Shown: in pieces, positions 1-8,180 of the stretch
Layout of the letters: the number at the start of each line of letters is the position of its first letter
How positions within the stretch are numbered: position 1 is the stretch's first letter
Source: JACCSI01 sp963815285
GTDB taxonomy: Bacteria; Acidobacteriota; Vicinamibacteria; Vicinamibacterales; UBA2999
NCBI GenBank assembly: GCA_963815285.1
Contig: CAWFGB010000002.1
Location: 248,001 to 312,000 of the forward strand
Direction: 5' to 3'
DNA length: 64,000 bases
Notes under the pieces: generated by a model
Told to the model about the DNA's origin: nothing
The model's database searches: none
Seen by the model: the letters and a program-made list of their open reading frames with translations, nothing else
Translations under genes and position numbers: made by a program

Positions 1-396
1 AAGCGCGCCACGCTGCTGGTCGACCAGTTCAATGAATTCGAGCCGCTGCCCGGGCTCCACGTCAACGGCGAGTTGACGCTCGGCGAAAACATCGGCGACC
101 TCACGGGGGTGGTCATCGCTCACCGCGCCTATCGCTTGTCGCTCGAGGGGCGCGACGCGTCGGTGATCGATGGGCTTACAGGAGATCAGCGGTTCTTCTT
201 TGGCTGGGTGCAGCAGTGGCGCGCCAAGCAGCGTGATGACGCGCTGCGGCAGCAGGTGCTGACCAATCCCCATGCACCGGAGATGTATCGCGGGAATGGG
301 CCGCTTAGGAACGTCCCGGAGTTCTATTCCACGTTCGAGGTCAAAGAGGGCGACAAGATGTTTCTGGCTCCCGAGCGGCGCGCCAAGATCTGGTGA
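1..396 (+). CDS. M13 family metallopeptidase (PepO/neprilysin-like), C-terminal part
   Basis: The frame is open from base 1 to the TGA at 394-396, so the gene is cut by the window edge; about 131 residues remain. The piece carries the M13 signature HVNGELTLGENIGDL, in which the Glu of GENIGD is the third zinc ligand and the Asp stabilises the active-site His in neprilysin-type enzymes. It also has the family's typical C-terminal stretch (NPHAPEMYRGNGPLRN...EFYSTFEV) and ends in the usual basic/aromatic tail (RAKIW). These enzymes are exported endopeptidases acting on short peptides. The HExxH motif and signal peptide must lie upstream of the window. It converges on the zinc peptidase that follows. 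Confidence 0.93.
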   Translation, partial: KRATLLVDQFNEFEPLPGLHVNGELTLGENIGDLTGVVIAHRAYRLSLEGRDASVIDGLTGDQRFFFGWVQQWRAKQRDDALRQQVLTNPHAPEMYRGNGPLRNVPEFYSTFEVKEGDKMFLAPERRAKIW

Positions 397-414
397 GCTG
401 ACCTGCGACCGCCG

Positions 415-1266
415 CTAGAAGGTCGCGGCGCCGAAGGTGTCGCACTGCCGGATGTCGCCGGTCTGCAGACCGCGCTGCAGCCATTGTTGCCGCTGTTCAG
501 AGCTGCCGTGCGTAAAACTTTCCGGTACCACGTAGCCCTGGCTCTGGCGCTGGAGCCGGTCGTCGCCGATGGCGGCCGCCGCGCGCAAGCCATCCTCGAC
601 GTCGCCGGGCTCGAGCCAGTTTCGCTTGTTGGCGTGGTTGGCCCAGACCCCGGCATAACAGTCGGCCTGTAGCTCCTGACGGACGGAAAGCTGATTGGCT
701 TCTGCCTCCGAAGCTGTCGAACGCGCGGCCTGCACACGGCTCGATGTTCCCAACAGCGTCTGCACGTGGTGACCCACTTCGTGCGCGATCACATAGGCTT
801 CGGCGAATTCACCCGGCGCCCCCAGTCGTTGATCGAGTTCCCTGAAGAACGACAGATCGAGATACACGCTCTGATCGCCCGGGCAGTAGAACGGGCCGAC
901 GGCCGATGACGCCAGGCCACAGGCCGACCTCACCTGACCATCGAAGAGGATGAGCTGCGGATCCTGATACGTGCCGCCGTTGGCGCGGAAGATCTGTCGC
1001 CACGTGTCTTCCGTTTCGGCCAGCACCGCAGACACCTTCTGACCCTGCGGATCGTCCGCTGCCGGAGGACCGGCCGGGGCACTGCTACCGGGCGGCGCCG
1101 ATTGCTCGACCTGCTGCAGCAGTTCGAGGGGGTTGGTGCCGCTGATGAAGGAGACGATCAGGACAAGGATTAGCACGCCAATGCCTCCTCCACCGACCAT
1201 ACCGGCTCCGCTCATCCCGCGGCGGTCCTGAACATTGGTGCTGCGACGGCTAGACTCCCAGCGCAT
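415..1266 (-). CDS. ypfJ: YpfJ-type neutral zinc metallopeptidase
   Basis: 283 residues, matching the KPN_02809/YpfJ family. The family N-terminus MRWESSRRSTNVQDRRG is present, so I start at the ATG at 1266 and not at an upstream codon; GGGGAG sits about nine bases before it. Residues 25-45 are a glycine-rich transmembrane anchor (GGGGIGVLILVLIVSFISG). A low-complexity Ala/Pro linker follows, then the peptidase domain with AHEVGHHVQ (HExxH). Conserved blocks ELQADCYAGVWA, DVEDGL and THGSSEQRQ..W follow. Probably anchored in the inner membrane with a periplasmic catalytic domain. The substrate is unknown. Confidence 0.93.
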   Translation of the reverse strand: MRWESSRRSTNVQDRRGMSGAGMVGGGGIGVLILVLIVSFISGTNPLELLQQVEQSAPPGSSAPAGPPAADDPQGQKVSAVLAETEDTWRQIFRANGGTYQDPQLILFDGQVRSACGLASSAVGPFYCPGDQSVYLDLSFFRELDQRLGAPGEFAEAYVIAHEVGHHVQTLLGTSSRVQAARSTASEAEANQLSVRQELQADCYAGVWANHANKRNWLEPGDVEDGLRAAAAIGDDRLQRQSQGYVVPESFTHGSSEQRQQWLQRGLQTGDIRQCDTFGAATF

Positions 1267-1359
1267 GAGCTTTTCTCCCCGGAAACCCGTAGCAAATTTA
1301 GAGCCGGATTGCTTCGGCACCACGAGGCCCGACGCCTTCCCCAGTACAATTTGACGGAA

Positions 1360-1446
1360 GCCGGGGTGGCGAAACTGGCAGACGCATGGGACTTAAAATC
1401 CCAAGGCCGCAAGGCCGTGCGGGTTCGATTCCCGCCCCCGGCACCA
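1360..1446 (+). tRNA. tRNA-Leu (anticodon UAA)
   Basis: Complete cloverleaf with a long variable arm, typical of tRNA-Leu. Acceptor stem 1360-1366 pairs with 1436-1442, discriminator A1443, encoded CCA at 1444-1446. Anticodon stem 1387-1391/1399-1403 with loop CTTAAAA gives anticodon TAA at 1394-1396. The T-arm is 1419-1435 with loop TTCGATT. A decayed copy of its 3' half lies at 3597-3646. Confidence 0.97.
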
Positions 1447-1775
1447 CTCTAGAATCGTAGCTTAGGCGATGACGGCTTCTGCAGTCTTCGTTGATCCTCG
1501 TTAGGCTGAGCAATTGGTTACCACGCTTGTGCAACGGCCACACCGGGCGTGATTTAACAGTGATTCAGTCGCTGCTGCGCGAACGCTTGGGAACCGTTGA
1601 GATACCGACAGCCCTGCAACGGCGATCTGAACGGACCCCGCTGCGTAGTCCAGGCGGCGTTCTTGCGTCCGCGATCTGGAGTTCGTTGCACCTCGAAGTT
1701 TCACACTCTGGAGAGATCACAACCAACCTCATGAGTCGTTTTGGCACGGCCCGGTGAGTACCGTACAATCCGACG

Positions 1776-2354
1776 ATGCTGCCACGTGCGAGGGTGCTTG
1801 CGCGACAGGTTGCAGCGCCACTCGTCATGCACGGTGCTGACCGGCTGGCGGTCCTGCATTGGGAATTCGGCATCCAATTGCAGCACCTGACCCTGACGCC
1901 CCAACCGATCGCATCAGACTTGGTCGTGTGGGAATCACATCGCATGACACCCCTCACCCGGACTCATTGGCTGAACATGCGTGACGCCGCGAGTGCCGAT
2001 GGCGTCACGTTACTTCTTATGTCTGCGTTTCGCGATTGGGAAGAGCAAGCGGAGGTGTTACGGCGCTATCTCCGGTGGGGGAAGTCCTTGAGTCGAGCCA
2101 TACGAACCGTGGCGCCGCCAGGCTACAGTGAGCACCACACTGGCCGGGCCCTCGACCTGGCGTGCCCGGAGTGTCTCCCTGTCGATGAAAGCTTCGCAGG
2201 GACAGATGCGTTCCGTTGGCTCTCCGAACATGCACAGGAGTTTGGATTCGCGATGTCGTATCCGAGGGGCAACCCGTTCGGTATTCGATTCGAGCCCTGG
2301 CATTGGTGCGCGTCGCTCGACGAACCAACCTCCCGGCCAACAGCGTCGCTTTAA
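1776..2354 (+). CDS. M15B D-alanyl-D-alanine carboxypeptidase (VanY-like)
   Basis: 192 residues. The peptidase M15 motifs are all visible: SAFRDWEEQAEVLRRYLRWG, then GYSEHHTGRALDL with the first His and the Asp as zinc ligands, and FGFAMSYP...FEPWHW with the catalytic Glu and third zinc-binding His. This family removes the terminal D-Ala from peptidoglycan stem peptides. The N-terminal 60 residues are not a clear signal peptide, although the family often acts outside the cytoplasm. The gene lies 64 bases upstream of a Mur ligase, so both act on D-Ala-D-Ala stems, one joining and one cleaving. No strong ribosome site precedes the ATG. Confidence 0.85.
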   Translation: MLPRARVLARQVAAPLVMHGADRLAVLHWEFGIQLQHLTLTPQPIASDLVVWESHRMTPLTRTHWLNMRDAASADGVTLLLMSAFRDWEEQAEVLRRYLRWGKSLSRAIRTVAPPGYSEHHTGRALDLACPECLPVDESFAGTDAFRWLSEHAQEFGFAMSYPRGNPFGIRFEPWHWCASLDEPTSRPTASL

Positions 2355-2418
2355 GTCGATCGCCTTCAGCGCAGGGCACAAGGACTCGAACCGTCTGCGC
2401 TCACGCGGAGGACACTAC

Positions 2419-3564
2419 ATGCACGGTCACAGTCGGTTGCGCGATTTGAGGAATGCGCTCGTTGTGCCAGTAATGTCTGCTTGCGCCGCTCTCATCATCC
2501 GTACCCGCCGTCCGCTCGTGATCGGGATCACCGGCTCGGTTGGCAAGACGACAACCAAGGAAACCGTGGCGGGTGTGCTGATGCACGCGAGCGCGCGCGA
2601 CGCCGTTGGTGTCGTGCACAAGACGCATGGCGGCATGAACAATAACCTGGGCGTGCCGATGACCGTGCTCGGCTATAAGGATTGGTTTTGCACGGCGCGC
2701 GGCTGGCTGACGCACCTCCCGCTGCTGCCCTTCCGAACGATCGCGCTCGCGACCGTCGCGCCGTATCCGAACGTGCTCCTGCTGGAGATTGCCGCGGGTC
2801 CGAACGGCAGCGTTCCAGGCAACTGTCGCATCGTCCGTCCGACGATCGGTGTCGTCACCGAAATAGGTCCTGCTCATCTCGAACGCTTCGGGACCATGGA
2901 GGAGCTCATCCGCCAGAAGAGCGCGATGGTTCGTGCCATTCCGCCTTCCGGCCTTGTCATCCTGAACCGCAGTAATCCACTCGTCGCCGCGATGGCCGCG
3001 GAGTCGCGAGCCCCAGTCGTGGAAGTTGAGGGCCGGGGGATCGAGTTGGCCCGCAATGTAGCGCGGGCGATCGCTCGGCATCTCGGGGTTCCAGACACTG
3101 CCATTGAGACCGCGTTCGCCGACCTGAAGCCGGTGCGCCGCCGGCTGGAACGCCTCGTGGCAGGCGAGATCACGATCATCGACGACGCGTACAACGCGAA
3201 TCCTCTGTCGATGAAGCTGGCGCTTGACGAACTGGTGTCGAGTGCATCGCCAGGACAGAGGCGCGTGGCGATCCTCGGCACGATGCGGGAACTTGGTGCA
3301 AACACCGTGCGCTACCACGAGGAGATCGGAGCCTATGCGCGTGCGCGGGCCGACCTTCTGATCGGCGTCGGCGAGCACGCGACACACTATCAGGTTCAGC
3401 GCTCCTTTGCGGATAGCAACAGCTGCGCCGCTGCTATCTGTAGCATCGTGCAAGCGGGCGATGCCGTGCTGATCAAGGGTTCATGCGCAGTGGAACTTGG
3501 TGTTGTGGTGAACGCCTTGAAGGAAAGCGCGTCGATGCCGGCGAAGCATTTCGGGCCGTATTGA
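2419..3564 (+). CDS. MurF-like Mur ligase lacking the N-terminal substrate domain
   Basis: 381 residues from the ATG at 2419, chosen because GGAG (2407-2410) sits eight bases upstream; a longer in-frame extension overlaps the previous gene and has no homology. The central ligase domain has the P-loop GSVGKTTTKE at about residue 43, the MurF-type MNNNLGVPMTVL block, EIGPAHLERFGTMEELIRQK and DDAYNANPLSMKLAL. A C-terminal Mur domain follows (GTMRELG...YHEEIGAYA, LIKGSCAVELG). True MurF (about 450 residues) has an extra UDP-MurNAc-tripeptide domain before the P-loop. Here only a short hydrophobic stretch replaces it, so the acceptor may differ. It is not in a dcw cluster, so it is probably a paralogue. 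Confidence 0.85.
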   Translation: MHGHSRLRDLRNALVVPVMSACAALIIRTRRPLVIGITGSVGKTTTKETVAGVLMHASARDAVGVVHKTHGGMNNNLGVPMTVLGYKDWFCTARGWLTHLPLLPFRTIALATVAPYPNVLLLEIAAGPNGSVPGNCRIVRPTIGVVTEIGPAHLERFGTMEELIRQKSAMVRAIPPSGLVILNRSNPLVAAMAAESRAPVVEVEGRGIELARNVARAIARHLGVPDTAIETAFADLKPVRRRLERLVAGEITIIDDAYNANPLSMKLALDELVSSASPGQRRVAILGTMRELGANTVRYHEEIGAYARARADLLIGVGEHATHYQVQRSFADSNSCAAAICSIVQAGDAVLIKGSCAVELGVVVNALKESASMPAKHFGPY

Positions 3565-3596
3565 CGAGATCGGTTGTGATTGCCGTTGGCACTTGC

Positions 3597-3646
3597 CTAG
3601 AAACCAAGCCCGCAAGGCCGTGAACTTCGATTCCAGCCCGGCACCT
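3597..3646 (+). repeat. Decayed copy of the tRNA-Leu 3' half (att-like)
   Basis: Thirteen bases, CCGCAAGGCCGTG at 3610-3622, are identical to 1407-1419 in tRNA-Leu. The T-loop TTCGATT (3626-3632) and the end GCCCGGCACC also match. The anticodon-stem 3' side (CCAAG) is kept, while the T-stem and acceptor stem carry small deletions and substitutions. It cannot fold as a tRNA and has no 5' half. Confidence 0.7.
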
Positions 3647-3696
3647 CACCCCAATCGCCGAAGCTCATCCAAAAAACGTCGTTATGATCTGGAGAG

Positions 3697-3957
3697 GTGG
3701 ACACCCCGACTCTGCGAGAGCTCCTGTCAGACTGGTCTTTCTACGTATCGGTAGCATGGGTATCCGTCGCCATGGCAGCCGTCATTGCAGTCGTGTATGT
3801 CCTCGTGCAACGTCGACGGCGGGCTCGGCGCCGACGCCATCTCAGTCACTACGGGCCGCGCTATCGGAGCAGCGGGTCCCCTGAACCCGACGCGCAGCAC
3901 GGACATGAGGAGCTGCTCCGAGCGCCGGGTCAGAACGATCGGCTGACGCCGAATTGA
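3697..3957 (+). CDS. Small single-pass membrane protein, unknown function
   Basis: 86 residues from a GTG. Residues 10-37 form one convincing transmembrane helix (WVSVAMAAVIAVVYVLV) followed by a strongly basic cluster (RRRRARRRR), which predicts a cytoplasmic C-terminal tail. GGAGAG directly abuts the start, closer than usual, so the start is uncertain. The last 28 bases overlap the end of the convergent outer-membrane gene. I recognise no family. Confidence 0.45.
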   Translation: MDTPTLRELLSDWSFYVSVAWVSVAMAAVIAVVYVLVQRRRRARRRRHLSHYGPRYRSSGSPEPDAQHGHEELLRAPGQNDRLTPN

Positions 3958-4913
3958 AAAATCGCGCTCGAGTCGAGCTGCCGGTTGGCGAGACGGCGCG
4001 AGACCGGCACCTTTACATCCGCCTGCATATTGATCCCCTTACCCACCATCACCGACACGCCAGGCGTCAGATAGATCCAGTCACCACCGCCGACGAGCAC
4101 TCGCGTGCCGCGAAAGGCGTCCTGCTCCCTGTGCAACCAATCAAGCCGTCCATAAGCCATCACCCTATGGGTCAGGACCGTATGCGCCCACCCTGAACCC
4201 AACTCCCAGGAAGCCCCGGTGCGAAGGCCGTCAGAATTCTCGGCTACGGGTGTGCGCGCCACGAGGCTGGTCACCCAACGTCCCCCACCGACAAGGTGCT
4301 CGCCCGCCACGCCGATCACCGGATCCCACGTGCCACTGCCGCGTTGCAATCGTGACAGTGGCACGAGACTGCCGCCCTCGAGCTCGTCACGGAATCGAGG
4401 TTGGCGGGTCGAGCCGGTAGGAATCGACATCCCGCCGTTCACGGTCCACGCCCATCCCGAAGTGGCCCCACCGCGATACCACACCCCTACGACGCTGTCA
4501 CCAAGGCCGCGGACATCGTCGCTGAACGCGAGGGGACCATTCGGGCGCTGAACGACACCAGTCCGCGCGATCAGAGGAATAGCCGTCGACGCCTGCAGCC
4601 CTAGTCGTGGCGTGATTCGGTAATCGACGCTGATGATCGGGACCGTGATCAAGGTTTGCTCGTGCAGCGGGTTATCTTCCCGCGTTGAACCTGCATACAC
4701 GACATTGCGGCGCTCGGCCACTACCCACGTCGCGACCCGCATCCGGCCCGGCATGAGGCCGTCCGACATCACTCCCCGCCCACCTGGCAGGAACGGATTT
4801 GCGCAGCCGGCTCAAGTCTGGGCAAACACTTGTGCCCCGCCCAACGCGATGGACACGAAGGCCAGGAAGGGCACGAAGGACACGGGTCTGAGTCTCGACG
4901 CGACGAACCGCAT
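3930..4913 (-). CDS. Outer-membrane beta-barrel protein with in-frame TGA after the signal peptide
   Basis: The uninterrupted part (from 4772) gives 280 residues of alternating polar/hydrophobic strands ending in FQFGVSRSF, the terminal Phe expected of an outer-membrane barrel. The same frame continues upstream through a TGA (4812-4814) into a textbook signal peptide beginning at the ATG at 4913 (MRFVASRLRP, then hydrophobic residues up to GGAQVFAQT). Reading through the TGA restores one protein of about 327 residues starting the mature part with x-A-G-C-A-N-P. The start is 54 bases after the MATE gene stop, so the two are probably co-transcribed, and the barrel may serve outward transport. 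The TGA may be a sequencing error, a nonsense mutation or a selenocysteine codon. Confidence 0.72.
4776..4814 (-). other. In-frame TGA with downstream hairpin (candidate recoding site)
   Basis: TGA at 4814-4812 on the minus strand occupies the position of the first Cys in a C-x-x-C-like motif (TGA, Ala, Gly, Cys). Starting 18 bases after the first base of the TGA, the sequence CCGTTCCT-GCC-AGGTGGGCGG (4796-4776) can fold into a stem with a three-base apical loop beginning with G at position 27 from the TGA. That is in the range usually described for bacterial SECIS elements. GC-rich DNA makes such stems easily, so this is suggestive only. Confidence 0.3.
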
Positions 4914-4936
4914 ATCGAATCTTACCTTGTGCCCTT
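4851..4936. repeat. CGAAGG/CCTTCG inverted repeat covering a start codon and signal peptide
   Basis: Arms AAGGGCACGAAGG (4867-4879) and CCTTGTGCCCTT (4925-4936) are inverted. On the minus strand the spacer carries AAGGTAAGATTCGAT and the ATG at 4913, and the other arm encodes the hydrophobic core of the barrel protein's signal peptide. A related element lies at 45361-45458. Confidence 0.6.
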
Positions 4937-4967
4937 CGCTTTCTTTCGCGCTATTGTGCGTCGGTGT

Positions 4968-6383
4968 TCACACGCGCTTCAGCTTCCACCGCCCTCGCCG
5001 GAAGATGACGGCGCTCACGACGGCCAGGGTTGAAAACGCGACCATCACCGCCCAATAGACGCCGCTAGGTCCCATCTCCAGGGTGAGGGCGAGAAAATAC
5101 GCGAGCGGCATCTGCCAACCCCAGAAGCAGCCCAAGTTGATCCAGGTAGGCGTCCACGCGTCACCCGCGCCGTTGAAGGCCTGGGTCAGCACCATGCCGG
5201 CGGCGAAGAACAGAAATCCGAGGCTGACCGTGCGCAGACAGGCGATGGCGTCGGCCGCGATGACCCAATCGCTTGTGTAGATCGCGACGATCTGCGGCGC
5301 CAGGCCGACGAAGGCCGCGCCGACGACACCGAGAAAGAACATGTTGTACCGGCACGCCGTCCACACGGCCTCCTCCGCACGCTCCGGTTTGCCCGCCCCG
5401 AGCGACTGCCCCACCATCGTCGCCGCCGCATTGGAGAGTCCCCAGGACGGCAGCAGCGCAAAGAGCACGGTACGGATGCCGATGGTGTAGCCCGCGACGG
5501 CGGGGCTGCCAAACGTAGCGATCAAGCGCACGAGGATGACCCAGCTCGTGGTATCCACGAGAATCTGCAGCAGCCCCGTACCAGAAATCCGGCAGACCGA
5601 CCACATCACCCCGGGCGCCAGGCGAACGTGCCGCCAGCGGATCGTGATGCGCCCCGTGCCGCGAGTCAGGAGGAACAACTGGATGGCAACACCCACTGAT
5701 CGACCGGCCGTCGTTGCGACGGCGGCGCCCATCACTCCAAGCTCCGGAAACGGTCCGACGCCGAAGATCAGCATCGGGTCGAGCACGATGTTGATGCCGT
5801 TGGCCACCCACAACACGCGCATCGCCACCGTGGCGTCGCCTGCCGCACGAAAGATCGCGTTATTGAGGAACAGCATGACCACGCTGCCGCAGCCGCTGAG
5901 CATGACGACGGCGTAACCCCCCGGCTCGGCCAGCACGCCGGCGCTGGCACCCATCAGCGCGAGCAGCGGTCGCGCAAAGAGGGCCCCGGTCACCCCAATG
6001 ACGACCGATACCATCAACCCCAGGGCGATGACCTGCACAGCCGCGATTGCGGCGCCGTCAGGATCTTTCTCGCCGATGCGTCGAGCCACGACCGCCGTCG
6101 CGCCGATGACCAGGCCCATCGCGACCGAATAGACGATCGTCAACATGCCCTCGGTCAGCCCAACTGCCGCCACCGCATCGGCCCCGAGTCTTGACACGAA
6201 GAACACATCGACGACCGCAAACAGCGATTCCATGCACATCTCGAGCACCATCGGGATGGCAAGGACGACGATGGCAGGACCGACGGCGCCTTGAGTGAAA
6301 TCGCGATCGGAGCCGCTCAGTCCTTCGCGAAAGAGGCTCCAGCCGCGGGCAAATGTGGAACGGGACGAAACAACGGTCGACAT
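4968..6383 (-). CDS. MATE family efflux transporter
   Basis: 471 residues with about twelve hydrophobic helices in two halves. The first half begins GPAIVVLAIPMVLEMCMESLFAVVD and has FFVSRLGADAVAAVGLTEG, the classical MATE N-terminal signature. The second has WGLSNAAATMVGQSLGAGKPERAE. MATE carriers export cationic drugs or metabolites using a sodium or proton gradient. I start at the ATG at 6383, because the additional 22 residues upstream are hydrophilic and lack family likeness; a weak AGGG precedes. The outer-membrane protein follows after 54 bases. The 275 bases upstream hold nothing I can identify. Confidence 0.93.
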   Translation of the reverse strand: MSTVVSSRSTFARGWSLFREGLSGSDRDFTQGAVGPAIVVLAIPMVLEMCMESLFAVVDVFFVSRLGADAVAAVGLTEGMLTIVYSVAMGLVIGATAVVARRIGEKDPDGAAIAAVQVIALGLMVSVVIGVTGALFARPLLALMGASAGVLAEPGGYAVVMLSGCGSVVMLFLNNAIFRAAGDATVAMRVLWVANGINIVLDPMLIFGVGPFPELGVMGAAVATTAGRSVGVAIQLFLLTRGTGRITIRWRHVRLAPGVMWSVCRISGTGLLQILVDTTSWVILVRLIATFGSPAVAGYTIGIRTVLFALLPSWGLSNAAATMVGQSLGAGKPERAEEAVWTACRYNMFFLGVVGAAFVGLAPQIVAIYTSDWVIAADAIACLRTVSLGFLFFAAGMVLTQAFNGAGDAWTPTWINLGCFWGWQMPLAYFLALTLEMGPSGVYWAVMVAFSTLAVVSAVIFRRGRWKLKRV

Positions 6384-6658
6384 GATCAGGTGCCCTGAAG
6401 AATTCACGTGCCAGAGGTGCTTCGATGCCTTGGGAGGTCCAGGGTGCACATAGGCTCGCAGCCAGACCTCTGGCCAACAAACCGACTACCGACCTAGCGA
6501 GGGATTGGGAGAGTTAGAACGTAATCCCAATACCGACAGTGGGTGTCGGCAACGACGGCGGCGGAATGACAATGGGCCGTTTCATGGGATTCACTCTGAC
6601 GAGATTGGAGATTCTAGCACAGTCGAAGCAGTTCAAGCACCCTGGCACTCTGCTGAAG

Positions 6659-7006
6659 CTAATGCACAACCTCTGGCTTCTCCGGCGCCAGGGCGCGCGT
6701 CAGCAGGGCGGTCAGGTGCGCCTCATCGACCGCAAGCGGACCAGCACTGGCCGTGCCCGACTGGGTTTCGAGATGCACGAGCACGCCGCCGGCGTACGGG
6801 CTCACGATCCAGGAAAACCCTCGAAGGGTCACCGTCGGGGGTTCGCTGCCGGGATTCTTCTCGCGGTCGAGGGCGAGCAACATTTCTGACAGCAGCCGCC
6901 GCACGTCGGTGTCACTCCAGTCGGTGGGGTTCACGGGCAGCGACTCGATCTGGTAGGTTTCGGCGTGCAGCGTGCCCCGCACCCAGACGTCTACTTCAAC
7001 GCTCAT
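6659..7006 (-). CDS. Conserved hypothetical protein coupled to the YyaL-like gene
   Basis: 115 residues, soluble, no signal peptide. The ATG at 7006-7004 overlaps the TGA of the upstream gene (7005-7003) as ATGA, a sign of translational coupling, and this fixes the start. It has an acidic/hydrophobic N-terminal strand (SVEVDVWVRG), a helical middle (DVRRLLSEMLLALDRE) and a strand-rich C-terminal half. I recognise no family. The coupling suggests a role linked to the thioredoxin-domain protein. Confidence 0.7.
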   Translation of the reverse strand: MSVEVDVWVRGTLHAETYQIESLPVNPTDWSDTDVRRLLSEMLLALDREKNPGSEPPTVTLRGFSWIVSPYAGGVLVHLETQSGTASAGPLAVDEAHLTALLTRALAPEKPEVVH

Positions 7007-8180
7007 GTCAGTAGCGTAGCAGGTTCGCTCGTCGGCGCCTCGCACGCGAAGTTGCGGCACACATAGGCTCGCGGTGCCCCGTCAAGGGCCGTCATTGCAC
7101 TAACCCACGGCAAATGGGCGGCGAGGGTCGGCGGCGCGGGGCCCGACGCGACCGGGAACACGATGGCAAACGGCCGATAGCGTGCGTTCGCCGCACGCCA
7201 CAGCGCGCCGGTCTCCGGGCGGTCGCGGTCGCCGACAACCACGATCTGCTCGGGCGGCGCATGGGCGATGGAGAGCGCGGACGCCATGAACGGCAGCGCG
7301 CGGCCGAGGGAGGCGAGGCGTGGGCCGAACGCGGCAAATACTTGACGCGCACGCTCCTCATGAACGGGATCGCCCGTGAGGTGCGCCAGGGTCAACAGAT
7401 TCCACACGCCGACGCCACTCGCCGACGGCTCCGCGCCGTCGTACTCCTCTTTCATCCGTACGAGCACCGAAGGATCGTGCCCGGTCGTGCTGAACCAACC
7501 GCCGCCCTGCGCGTCCCAGAACAGGCGGTCCTGCGCACGCTGCAGCGCCAGCGCCCAGTCCAGCCATTCGGGATTGCCATCCGCCTGAAACAGCTCGAGG
7601 ACGCCGAACACGAGAAACGCGTAGTCCTCGGCGTACGCCTCGATGGCGGCATTCCCATGGCGATACCGGCGCAGGAGCACACCGCGTTGCGGGTTCCACA
7701 TCGTGCCTTCCACGAACAGCGCCGCTCGCCGGGACGACTCGAGGTGGCGCTGGCCCGGATCCGCTGTCGTCGCCTGGCCGAGAGCGTCCCCACCCCCCAG
7801 CACGCGTGAGGCCCGGGCAAAGGCGCCAATCATCAAGCCGTTCCAACCGGTCAAGACCTTGTCGTCCAGATGCGGTCGAGGACGCGATGCGCGTGCGTGA
7901 TACAACGTGACGCGCGCGCGGGTCAGTGCGGCGGCGACCTCCTCTGCGTCGCGACCGACCTCGCTGGCGATTTCGGCGATCCCCCGCGCCGTGTAGAGCA
8001 GGTTCTTGCCTGCAAATTCGTTGAGTGGATCCGAGGGAGCGTTGCCATGAGGCAGGATCCCGTAGCGCAGTTCGAACGCGGGGCTGTCGTCGCCGAGGAG
8101 CGCCCGAATCTCGTCACGCGACCAGATATAGAACGCGCCTTCGGTCTTGCGCGCCTCGGCCTGGCCGGCCTGATCGGGGG
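7003..8180 (-). CDS. YyaL/DUF255 protein, C-terminal part after a frameshift
   Basis: This frame continues the protein begun at 9149. It resumes after the C-run with DQAGQAEARKTEGAFYIWSRDEIRALL, followed by LRYGILPHGNAPSDPLNEF, RPRPHLDDKVLTGWNGLMIGAFA and the six-hairpin glycosidase-like helices. It ends with the cysteine-containing CRNFACEAPT typical of the family. Together the two parts span 2,147 bases (about 715 residues), the normal length. An internal methionine at 7905 could start a short product, but no ribosome site supports it. Most likely one gene broken by a single missing base. Confidence 0.82.

Larger units (their letters stand above)
1447..3646. mobile_element. Candidate tRNA-Leu-flanked mini-island with two cell-wall genes
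   Basis: The segment runs from the 3' end of intact tRNA-Leu to a decayed repeat of that 3' end. Sampled lines near its left end are about 48-53% GC, clearly below the neighbours. It holds a VanY-type peptidase and a MurF-like ligase. No integrase or transposase is recognisable. The 329 bases at 1447-1775 hold no gene I can support. Duplication of a tRNA 3' end is what tRNA-targeting integrases leave behind; that this happened here is inference. Confidence 0.4.

Noticed and set aside
1491..1757. 88-codon plus-strand frame between tRNA-Leu and the VanY-like gene as an integrase remnant
   Set aside because: No tyrosine-recombinase motifs and no likeness to a known protein.
2401..3453. 350-codon minus-strand frame opposite the MurF-like gene
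   Set aside because: Antisense shadow of a gene with full Mur-ligase motifs; no motifs or ribosome site of its own.
6397..6412. TGGCACG-TGAA-TTCTT upstream of the MATE gene as a sigma-54 promoter
   Set aside because: The -12 element lacks the required G/GC, so only the -24 half matches.
6514..6585. 23-residue minus-strand peptide ending TVGIGITF
   Set aside because: The ending resembles a barrel C-terminal strand, but it is too short and lacks a ribosome site; probably chance or a tiny remnant.
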